From Macrostomum hystrix (Eukaryota; Platyhelminthes; Macrostomidae): a DNA stretch of 64,000 nucleotides. This document shows positions 54,981 to 64,000 of this stretch, one piece after another (position 1 is the first letter of the stretch; each line of letters opens with the position of its first letter). The stretch spans positions 15,160,501 to 15,224,500 of the forward strand of contig CATNEN010000039.1 in assembly GCA_950097015.1 (NCBI GenBank), given 5' to 3'. A model generated the notes under the pieces. That model was not told the DNA's origin. It was given only the letters and a program-made list of their open reading frames with translations, and did no database searches. The position numbers and the translations under genes are program-made.

Positions 54981-55491
54981 TCTTTCACCGCATTGTTTTC
55001 CGCATGGTTTTCCGCATGGTTTTTTTCCTGTATTTTTGCATCATGCTGACTTGAATAAAGCACTCATGTGCTGGAATAATCCTTGGTAACATTTTTAGCA
55101 AACATACGAAAGAGATTCTAACAACTATATCATATAAGATTATATGATACTAGGTCATATCTTACCAGATCATGCCATATCATACCATAACATGCCATAT
55201 TATACCATATCATGCCATATAATACAAAATCATGCCATATCATACCAGATTATGCCATATCATACCACATCATACCAGATCATGTCATATGCTAACATAC
55301 AGACTACTTCATCATACAAAGATTAATACTATACCAGGTCATATCATACCATCCATTAAATTAAATTACAGTTTCACAGTAATTTTTACAGCATACAAAA
55401 TTTTTTTAATTTTTACACGGAAAAAAAACCGTGCGGAAAACCATGCGGAAAACCATGCGGAAAACCATGCGGAAAACAATGCGGTGAAAGA
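54981..55491. mobile_element. Foldback element with tandem-repeat arms
   Basis: Left TCTTTCACCGCATTGTTTTC and two TCCGCATGGTTT units; right, reverse complement, three to four such units ending GGTGAAAGA. Ends are therefore inverted copies made of short tandem repeats, as in Foldback elements. The centre (55140-55350) has a 10-bp repeat of the CATATCATAC type. Size 511 bp. Confidence 0.7.
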
Positions 55492-55841
55492 CCCACACCA
55501 GAACCAGTACCAGAAAAAATTATGTTATTGCCAAAAAAATGAGCCCTCCTCTTTTTGAAACCAGGCTTGGGACTGGCTTCGGCAGAGAATTTCACAAAGT
55601 CTTTAATATATTTTTAGTTAGTTTTTGTAAGATTTTTGTTTATTTTTCAAGCTGTTCATTCGCTTTGTTCGTTTTAGTGTTTTTGTGTCACACAAAGACC
55701 AATATTTTGCAGCTTAGATTATTCGCAGTTTTACATTCAAAACAAGAATAGAATTATTTACAGAACTACAGTTTGTTATTTAAAAAATACAGAATTGACA
55801 TTTAATTTTTAAGCAAGAAGCTTTTAGTAATTAGTTTATTT
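55492..55841. other. Intergenic stretch
   Basis: AT-rich; nothing supported. Confidence 0.35.
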
Positions 55842-58262
55842 TTACGCTGCACTTCTTGGTGCATCCATCCAGCTATCGCGTTGCTGCGTACTCGGCACAG
55901 CAGCAGACGTAGCCGTTGGACGCCTGGCGCTGGTGCATATCTTTCGATGCATACTCATGGTGCAGCCACGAATCACAAAGATCACATTGCAGCCAAGTTC
56001 CAGTCGCACTGCAGGGTTCAGCTTCATGACAGCGAACGCACGAGTTGGTGGATTCTTCATTTTCTCTTTCCAAGTCTTTCCAGATGCAGATTCGAGCTCT
56101 GTTAAGAAATCCCTCCGTCGTTGGAAAGCACAAAGCTCGGAACTTTGGATGTTACTATGTTACTAACATCAACGGATGTTACTATATATAGAACTTTCGC
56201 ATACAGACAGACAAATACACCACAGCTATGACCATCAGACTGCAATGATCTCAACATTGATTTATTTTTATACGTACCTAAAATTTCTGGCATGTCTTCG
56301 CGAATACTGGTGGTGCTTTTGATTAAGTTTTGCCATAGTTTTATAGAATGTTTTGGTATCGACTTATCTAAGATAGGTTTTGTGTCTAGGACAGCTAGTT
56401 CTTTGCGTGTTGTGTCTGCAATATACACTAAGTAGAAGTGGTCGTTCTGAAGAATCAGACAGATTAAACGGGTGCATTTGTTTGAAACTGTCGCTCTTAG
56501 CAAGTCAATCGCAGCGCTCGAATCTCCATTGCGAATGCAGCTAAAGAAGCTGGATGGTAGGTGGCCCGCTTTGCTGCTTGGGTTGCATACGCAAAGTAGA
56601 TGTATGAATGAATTTACTATTCCGACAGAAAGCCACTTTCCGGGTTCCAATGATTCTCTATCAAACTCAGTAGGAAGTCTCCAGCGCGGGTGCACCACAC
56701 CTGTTCCCGTTCTGCTGTGCCTTGCTGCTTTCTATTCTTTGTCGCTGATTCTGTTCTCTGTCGCTTGTACTTTGAACGACTAACCCGCTCGGCCCTTCGC
56801 CACTCCTCGCGAGAAAAGGAAATATCTTCGTGCTTTCTCTTCCTTCCAGATAACGTTGCTTTCCCTACTTTGTTGATTATGTCGAAAGCTGTTAATCTTG
56901 TTTTTAAATATTTTAACCGTCCGCAAATAAAACTCGACACGTTCACCCTGGAAGCTTTGCCAAACCTTGTTTTTCGAGATTTAACGTCTGAAAAGTACGA
57001 TTCAACGTAAGAGCTTGAAAACCAACTTTTATTCTTTCTGAAGCTCTTGATACTCCCGATGAAATGGCAGAAGTAAAGTAAACCAGCAGTTTTGGTGAGT
57101 AATAGCTTTTAAATGGCCCGGCTGGCTCGTCGGTAGCATCAATACTTGCCTGTCGGGACTTGAAAAGAAAAATGTATGGAGAGCTTTCGCGCTGAGAACC
57201 AAATCGAGAACTTTCGGCCTGCTCTTCCTTATCGTTATTTATTTCATCGTCGTTGTAGATCGAATATTCTTCGTCCACGGGCTGTTTCCCAATTGTTAAT
57301 CGCTGATCTTAATTCTTTCGGATCTCGCTGCCCTAAAAATGTACGAGTATCTACAGTGAGACTCAAGGTAGTTTCAAACGCTTCAAAAGTCTCCTGATGC
57401 AATAAAAGGACAAATGCGCTAATAAATAATTCCCGCATAGCTTTACCTTCCGCAGTCTTAGACTTTAGTTGTATGCCATTAATGAACGCACGGATTACGT
57501 GATTTGTGCAAATGAATGGAATCGTGTACTTGATTTGTTTCCCCCTTCGTATCGCACAATGCGTATCAATAAGGTATTGTTCTAAAGCTGGCATACCGAG
57601 TGTAACACAGCCCAAGAGAAGTCCGTGACGATGACTGCAGGTAAATAGTCATGCGAATAGTACTGCTTGCCAGTGTGCCCAAATCTGCGCGGACAGAAAA
57701 CAAATTAAAGTGTTGGATTGATTTGGTCCTATGCTCACTTGTTATCATTTCGGCCACAGGCACACCACGCGTCTGACCGTTATCGGAGGGCAGCGTCAGC
57801 GAGTAAAGATATATTTGGCTGCCTGTGAAATTCATTCTCTTGAAAATGCTTCCAGTGGCATCTACAAAAAAAACAAATTAATGCCAAACAATTAACTCGT
57901 AGATGTAATAGAAAACAAACTCGTAGATGTAATAGAAAACAAACTCGTAGATGTAATAGAAAACAAACTCGTAGATGTAATAGAAAACAAACTCGTAGAT
58001 GTAATAGAAAACAAAGTCGAAGTCGAAGCTGTCTTTCGAGGTACAGATGTACATGAAATGGATGGCGAGACACAGCTTGAATGTATCCGCGTATACTCTT
58101 ACTCTCTGTGTCAGTTTCGCTCAGTATCCTTTGCAAAGCAGCAATTTCGACTTTAACTTTTTTATGCAGCCGTTCTTCTGCGGCAACCAACCGCTTCGCG
58201 TTTACCCGCCGAATGGCATTGTGACGATTAAATGACGAAGACAGAGTCCGTGGCGGCGGCAA
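55842..58262 (-). pseudogene. DNA transposon gene: DDE-like transposase, ULP1-type protease and PHD finger
   Basis: Several minus-strand open segments read in order. 58262-58104 is a basic helical start (VNAKRLVAAEERLHKKVK). From about 57863 a transposase-like domain follows, with DATGSIFKRMNF, LYSLTLPSDNG, VPVAEMITSEH, the motif VIVTDFSWAVLHSV, and, in the next frame, IKYTIPFICTNHVIRAF. 56698-56102 is a C48/ULP1-like peptidase: GKWLSVGIVNSFIHLL, ILQNDHFYLVYIAD (His), LAVLDTKP (Asp), QSDGHSCGVFVCLY (Gln, Cys). 56133-55842 is a PHD finger: CVRCHEAEPC, WLQCDLCDSWLHH, YVCCCAEYA. The pieces are in different frames and may be joined by introns or broken by indels. The catalytic residues are kept. 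Superfamily of the transposase is not settled; a MULE- or KDZ-type element with a ULP1 domain is possible. Confidence 0.6.
57893..58016. repeat. 24-bp minisatellite in an intron of the transposon gene
   Basis: Five to six copies of a unit containing CTCGTAGATGTAATAG plus GAAAACAA, between the helical exon (ending before 58104) and the DATG exon. Confidence 0.9.
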
Positions 58263-58895
58263 TTAAAGTTCACTTCAGTCTAGAGTCAGTTCAATTATGT
58301 GGTGTAGCGGTAGCACTTTATTATCTTAGTGCACTGGGATGCACCACAAGCAGGGCGAAGAAAGTAGGTGCAGAAGCTCAATAATAGTAATAGCAATGAC
58401 AGCACGGCGAGGCGAAGTGGACAACAAGTGGACAAAGATAAGGCGAGACAACAAGAACTAGAACCAGACAGGACAGGACAATACAGGACAGGACAAGAAC
58501 GAGAACCAGAACCAGAACCAGTGGGGCGCGAGCGGGCCTAAAGCCCTTAGTTAAATAAGCTTAGTAAACTGCAGAACAGGGCGATCGATAACTCTGGAAA
58601 CTGGCTCCAGCCAATGAGCGTGTAAGTACACTGGTCTGGGCAGACGACAATTTAAACATTAGCAAAACCAAGCTGTGGCAGCGCGATGTGCACTAACGCC
58701 TACTAACAGTAACACTCTAAGAATTACAGCTTAACCATACGAACTGAGAAATGGATGAAAGTTAGTACACACGTAAATTAGCTATGTAAATTAACACGTA
58801 AATTAAATTGCTAGGGGCGCTCTCAACAAGTGACAACGTCACAGCATCCAACTTTTTTGATCGAGAAAAATCTTTTTCCTTTATCTCTTTATCTG
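58263..58895. other. tRNA-like stretch and simple repeats
   Basis: 58300-58350 has a tRNA-like box A segment (TGTAGCGGTAGCACTT). 58440-58540 is rich in ACAGGACAGGACA and GAACCAGAACCA simple repeats. No gene supported. Confidence 0.35.
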
Positions 58896-59214
58896 TCATT
58901 TCTGAGAGTAGTCTATCGTGTACATCAGTTGGTGCTTCAGTTTCAGGTAGTTCACACATTGATTCTTAAATTTAAGAACACAGTTACTTGCTTCTACATT
59001 CGGAGAACAATATTGTCGATAGTTTTCACGAATGCAGTTTAGCCACCAAAGAGCGGTTCTCTGACATAGCGAATGCATTTTTTCTCCCCGCCTGATAAAA
59101 AAGTTATTTTTCCACTGGCTCCAAGCTATTCGAAAATAAAAAACTAAATTTGTTATCGATCCGCTTGCACCACTCTCGAAATCAACAGCAACTTCAGCAT
59201 TAGTACAATCCCTT

Positions 59215-59420
59215 ACTTCTGAATCGTCACTCCCAGCATCATCACTCCCAGCATCATCACTCCCAGCTTCAACACTCCCAGCATCATTACTCCCAGCATC
59301 ATCACTCCCAGCTTCAACACTCCCAGCATCATTACTCCCAGCATCATCACTCACAGCATCGCCACTCCCAGAATCACTCATATCATCACCACCAGCATCA
59401 TCACTTCCATGAGCAGGCCC
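59215..59420 (-). repeat. 18-/30-bp Asp/Gly/Ser repeat
   Basis: Repeats of CATCATCACTCCCAG on the plus strand encode DAGSDDAGS-type peptide on the minus strand. Confidence 0.7.
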
Positions 59421-59435
59421 CACATAAGCAGCAAC

Positions 59436-59975
59436 AGCAGGACGAGAAGGTCCAACAGAAGCAGCAACAGCACGACGAGCAGGCAAAACAGAAGCAGCAA
59501 CAGCACGACGAGCAGGCACAACAGAAGCAGCAACAGCACCCTTGGCAGGCACAACAGAAGCAGCAACAGCACCCCGGGCAGGCACAACAGAAGCAGCAAC
59601 AACACCCCGGGCAGGCACAACAGAAGCAGCAACAGCATGACCAGCAGGCACAACAGAAGCAGCAACAGCACCACGGGCAGGCACAACAGAAGCAGCAACA
59701 GCACCCCGGGCAGGCACAACAGAAGCAGCAACAACACCCCGGGCAGGCACAACAGAAGCAGCAACAGCACGACCAGCAGGCACAACAGAAGCAGCAACAG
59801 CACGACCAGCAGGCACAACAGAAGCAGCAACAGCACCACGGGCAGGCACAACAGAAGCAGCAACAGCACCCTTGGCAGGCACAACAGAAGCAGCAACAGC
59901 ACCACGGGCAGGCACAACAGAAGCAGCAACAGCACCACGGGCAGGCACAAAAGAAGCAGCAACAACACCTCGAGT
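59436..59975. repeat. 30-bp minisatellite
   Basis: About 18 copies of a unit containing GCAGGCACAACAGAAGCAGC plus AACAGCACCC. It has no stops in several frames of both strands, which generates misleading long ORFs. Confidence 0.93.
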
Positions 59976-60357
59976 GGATCTTACAACAGCAGATTTATGA
60001 AAACGCTGTTTTCTTACTTTTCGAAACAGAAGATTTTGACTTACCGACAATTTTACGCTGATAATACAGCCAGACAACTCGACGGTTTTTAATAGTGTTC
60101 TTTGCTGAAAGCTTGCTCAGAATTTTCCCGCAAGCACCATTGGGACAACGAAATGATTTGCGAAGGCACTCATCACTATAGTCTTCAAAATACTCAGGCG
60201 ATAGTTCAAAAAAAGAAATGCGTCGATTGTGAATTGCGGATAGGACTATGAGATAGCAAGCAAGAAGCAGATACGAGCAGCTGATATTCCTCATAGCAGC
60301 TGATTGGATATTCCAGCTACTAGTGTAAAACAGAGCACGGTACGCACCCCAGAACAC

Positions 60358-61302
60358 CTATTTTGTCAGGCATTAGCGATAAAACGTAAGGACAAAGCAC
60401 TAAGAACTAATTGCAATAGAGGATACGCAATCGTCACTATAAAATGCGAAGACTATAAAACACGAGGCTTGAAATCTCAACACTCAACTTCAAACGCTAA
60501 AGCCTCAAAAGCCGACAAACATAAGAGGGCATTAGTACTTCAAATAATAAAAAACAAATAGCAAAAAATCAGATCCAACATGCAAAAACTGAGACCCATG
60601 TGCACGACAAGGCAAAAATATTACCCTGTATTACCAATTGCGCATTACATCCCTACATGTTACGCAACTCAACGCTAACAATACGCAGGCATCCAGAGTG
60701 AGGGTGTTGTGTTGTGCCCACTTTTAAAATGGGAGATATCAGAGTGGGGGGAACTCGAGGGTCTACAACTCCGAGACGCGACTAGTCAGGGCTCTGAAAT
60801 TTTACAGCCGTGTTCACAGATAATGTTTCCTTTCATATCTTTGCTCTCAGCTGTATATGATGTAATAATCCTGCGAAGCGCAATGGAAGGCTAAGGTTAT
60901 ATTTTTAGTTTTGTTTGCTGAAGTTTACGATGATAATAAAAATAAGAAATAATACAAGCACATTCAGTGAGGCGAGTTTTGAGTTGTGATTTTATTAGTC
61001 GTGATTTTTAATAAACCGCTCTTTGTATGTGTTTACTTGCTTGGATTATCAAATTTGTTATATTTTATGAAAAAAATGATTAGAAAACTTTTTGTGAAAA
61101 TTAACGATTTTTGTGCGCTAATTTTGTGCGTGTGTGTTGTGCGCAAGTCCATCGATATTTTTTAATTTTATTCGCAATAAGCCAAAAATGATTTTTTCGG
61201 ACCGATATACAAGTATTTCATCTGTTAGAAGTATTTTTATTAGTTGCTTGTCGATTTTTTGTTGGCTATAACATACCTTTTTTTCTGGCACAGGTAACTG
61301 GT
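60358..61302. other. Intergenic stretch
   Basis: No gene supported; AT-rich after 60.9 kb. Confidence 0.35.
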
Positions 61303-64000
61303 ACTGGTTATGGTACAGGAAGTATAGACGTGATTTAGATATGGACTCACTGTGGTGGATAAAATCAGTGCACAAAGTCTGGAAAGCTTTTATCGAGAAC
61401 AGAGTAGCATTCATCCGAACGACAGTTCCACCGGAGCAATGGAGACACTGTCCCGGAAAGGACAACCCGGCGGACGTTGCGACCCGACCAGTCGACCCGG
61501 GAGCATTTGATGGTCGATCAGAATGGTTTCGTGGGCCTTCGTGGCTGAAAACCAACTTTTCAACATGGCCCGTCCAGCCAGAGTTCATTGAGAAGTCGAG
61601 CAGCGAAAATATCGTCTGTGCAACGGTGACAAGCAATGCTCTCCTGAGTCAAAGTAGGCGCATTGATAACATCATTGAGCTGCAGAGGTTCAGCACACTG
61701 GAAAAGTTGCTCCGTGTCACTGCGTGGGTCCTCCGCGCAGTCCAAATGCAAGGACCACTGTAGTATAACAGGACGGGAAACTCAAAGATCGTGTAAATTT
61801 TTAGAAGGCCGATTTCCTGGAAAAAATACACTGCGGAGATAGGAAAAAGTCATTTTTTCAGCACATAATCAATTATTGCTTTTGATCTGGAGCAAGTTCA
61901 AATCCGTTAATCTTAGTACAGCATGCCCAACATTAAGTTCCGTTGTTTTTATATAGCTTCGTTTATAAAAGTCTTATTTTCACATATATATACTATATAA
62001 TAGTGTCTTGAATCTATATAGACTATAGACTAGCACATTTAATGGCTCAAAATATGATAGCTAAATATTCTTAATTTGGCCTAAATTGTTTGAATTAACA
62101 AATTAGCTAAATAGTTTGGCAAAACTAACAGCCAAAAAAGTTAACTAATATAACAGTAGCAACTATATAGCTATAAAGGTACAACAAATTTCAAAATGAT
62201 TTTAATGCAACCAAGTAAGTTAATTAATTTTTGGCTGTTAGTTTTGCTAAAGTATTTAGCTAATTTGTTAATTCAAACAATTTAGGCCAAATTAAGAATA
62301 TTTAGCTATCATATTTTGAGCCATTAAATGTGCTAGTCTATAGTCTATATAGATTCAAGACACTATTATATAGTATATATATGTGAAAATAAGACTTTTA
62401 TAAACGAAGCTATATAAAAACAACGGAGCTTAATGTTGGGCATGCTGTACTAAGATTAACGGATTTGAACTTGCTCCAGATCAAAAGCAATAATTGATTA
62501 TGTGCTGAAAAATGACTTTTTCCTATCTCCGCAGTGTATTTTTTCCAGGAAATCGGCCTTCTAAAAATTTACACGATCTTTGAGTTTCCCGTCCTGTTAT
62601 ACTACAGTGGTCCTTGTCCAAATGTTGAAATGTCGAACACGATTTCTGGCCAGTTCTCTTACCTCCGAGGAACTACAGGCAGCCGAACACCTCTGGGTTG
62701 GCTCTCTGCAGGCAAAGTCCTTTACTGCTGAGATTAAATGCATCACGTATCAAACTGCTAAGACACCGTTGCATCAGAATCTGCGCTTGTTTATAGACCA
62801 GGATAACGTCCTACGCTGCACTGGACGTCTAGGAGAGTCCGATCTTTCGCCAGACCATAAGTCACCGATTCTGTGCCCGACAGACGACAACTTTCAACGG
62901 CTGCTTATCAGACATGCTCACAGGAAAGTAGCATGTCATCGGCTGCCCACGGAGGGGTAACGGCCACATTGGTACAGATTCGCGAGAAGTATTGGATGCT
63001 GAAGGCGCGACAGTAGATCAAATCGGTGCTTAGGCGGCGTAACACATGCATTAGGTTGCAAGGTTTGCCATACAAAGTTCGACAGCAGTCTCAGTTACCG
63101 TCTTTTCGAATCGAGTCGCTCAGAGCATTTCAGCACGTTGGCCTCGACTACTGCGGTCCACTACTCTACCGCAGGGGGGAGGGTGACGGCCAGCACAAAG
63201 CCTATATTCTGCTATTCGTGTGTACCAGTACCAGAGCAGTCCACCTTGAAGTCGTGTCAGAATTGACCACTCAATCATTTCTACAAAGCCTTCGCCGTTT
63301 CTGTGCTCGCCGTGGAATACCCTCCATTATTTCCGACAACTTTAAGACGTTCCACGCTGCAGCGCGTCTGCTTGATACCCGACCAGCACCGCTACAGACT
63401 ACAGATGGTCAAGAGTTCCTGACAACCAAGAGAATCAGCTGGTCATTCATTCCAGAGAGAGCCCCATGGATGGGAGGGTTCTACGAGCGTCCAGTGGGCG
63501 TTGTGAAAGCAGCACTCAAGAAGACCATTGGCAAGGCATTCCTGACTCTGGAAGAATTATCGACAGTGGCGTGTGAGATGGAAGCTGTTGTCAACTCACG
63601 CCCGCTCGGCTTTGTCGCGTCCGAAGCTCATTCAGAAGTGATCACCCCGAGCCACTTCCTCGTGCTCAACCGGCTAACTAAAGATCCAGAGGCTACTTCT
63701 GAGACGTTGACAATATTGCCACTGCCAGAGAGATTGAGTCGAGTTCGGCAGACACTCAACAAATTCTGGCGAGAATTCAAGAATGAATACGTCCTAGCTC
63801 TGCGCGAGCGCTCCATTAGAGAAAGTCGAACGTCTACTCGCGAAGTCATGCTCGGTGACGTTGTGTTGGTCATGGACTCCGGCGTGCCGAGGCTGCAGTG
63901 GAAGTTAGCTGTTGTGGAAGCGGTTCACCATGGTCGAGATGGTTTGGCGAGATCATGTCTTCTCCGGTTAGCGAATCCACAGCGTCGTTTCTCATCACAT
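61303..64000 (+). pseudogene. BEL/Pao retrotransposon pol fragment (RNase H end and integrase), disrupted
   Basis: The first block (61341-61748) shows the RNase H to integrase linker: WRHCPGKDNPADVATRPVD and WFRGPSWL. It is interrupted by the MITE 61749-62616 and resumes at 62625. The zinc-binding His pair (LIRHAHRKVACH) is followed by a -1 shift at about 62957 and a TAG at 63014-63016. The integrase core then stays open to the window end: HVGLDYCGPLL (first D), IPSIISDNFKTF (second D) and APWMGGFYERPVGVVKAAL (E of the DDE triad). The 3' LTR is beyond the window, and the 5' part is missing. Two lesions plus the insertion make this copy non-functional. Confidence 0.85.
61749..62616. mobile_element. 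Young foldback MITE with perfect 8-bp target duplication, 868 bp
   Basis: Left CAAGGACCACTGTAGTATAA and right (reverse strand) the same sequence; arms of about 390 bp are nearly identical (one visible mismatch in the segment AAGTTCCG/AAGCTCCG). TSD TCCAAATG at 61741-61748 and 62617-62624 is perfect. Removing the element and one TSD restores the retrotransposon reading frame across the junction. TIR start CAAGGACCACT and the 8-bp duplication suggest P- or hAT-type transposase mobilised it. No ORF inside. Confidence 0.92.

Larger units (their letters stand above)
58896..60357 (-). pseudogene. Probable N-terminal part of the same transposon gene, with repeat-rich insert
   Basis: 60357-60044 encodes a hydrophobic start, then FELSPEYFEDYSDECLRKS and a zinc-ribbon-like segment CPNGACGKIL...RRVVWLYYQRK, ending at a good donor (GTAAGT at 60044 on the minus strand). 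59150-58896 encodes WSQWKNNFFIRRGEKMHSL, CQRTALWWLNCIRENYRQ. Between them lies a 30-bp repeat array and an Asp/Gly/Ser-rich repeat. These segments are likely exons of the transposon protein at 55.8-58.3 kb or of a partner; I could not fix the gene model. Confidence 0.4.

Noticed and set aside
59378-60092. Leu-rich minus-strand and Ser/Asn-rich plus-strand ORFs
   Set aside because: They are alternative frames of the 30-bp minisatellite.

Overview
The window is genomic DNA of an invertebrate animal. The evidence is three conserved, intron-bearing animal genes (an OPA1-type mitochondrial dynamin, spartin and Mediator subunit 7), a local family of secreted PAN/fibrinogen-domain genes, and several animal-type mobile elements (Polinton, Helitrons, BEL/Pao, a LINE remnant, tRNA-derived SINEs, MITEs). 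GT-AG introns with consistent phases can be read directly. The mix would suit a spiralian such as a flatworm or mollusc, but nothing fixes the phylum.

Layout. 1-9.7 kb is most of a Polinton (Maverick): integrase C-terminus with chromodomain, penton-like minor capsid protein (one internal stop), basic protein, major capsid protein, adenovirus-type protease, packaging ATPase, a small protein with a possible -1 frameshift, a protein whose C-terminal half is a two-repeat TATA-binding-protein (TBP) fold, and, convergent, a protein-primed family B DNA polymerase. 10.6-11.9 kb holds an unidentified gene with 8-residue repeats. 12-15 kb is microsatellite and minisatellite. 15.3-25.6 kb holds three PAN plus fibrinogen-domain secreted protein genes, interrupted by SINEs, a decayed Helitron, a hAT-type MITE and a LINE remnant. 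26.0-26.8 kb is a long-inverted-repeat MITE. 29.6-36.2 kb is OPA1 (8 exons, 956 residues), with tandem repeats in its larger introns, followed by a 2.4-kb satellite. 39.5-41.8 kb is spartin and 42.7-44.4 kb is MED7. 45.0-52.6 kb is a nearly intact Helitron2-like element that carries a ubiquitin-specific-protease domain in front of its Rep-helicase. 52.6-60.4 kb is AT-rich DNA with two MITE-like elements and a decayed DNA transposon encoding a DDE-like transposase, a ULP1-type protease and a PHD finger. 61.3-64 kb is a BEL/Pao retrotransposon fragment split by a young MITE that left a perfect 8-bp target duplication.

How the genes work together. The Polinton block has a virus-like gene set: integration (integrase), genome replication (PolB), capsid (major and penton-like proteins), maturation (protease) and packaging (ATPase). 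The TBP-like domain adds a possible transcription function not usually listed for Polintons. The Helitron2-like element pairs rolling-circle Rep and PIF1-like helicase with a deubiquitinase-like domain. The host genes are unrelated housekeeping genes: OPA1 (inner-membrane fusion), spartin (endosome, lipid-droplet and mitochondrial functions) and MED7 (transcription).

The most notable observations are the Polinton TBP domain, the Helitron USP domain, the different minisatellites in the larger OPA1 introns, and the foldback MITE family with 8-bp duplications. All assignments come from reading motifs; no database search was run.
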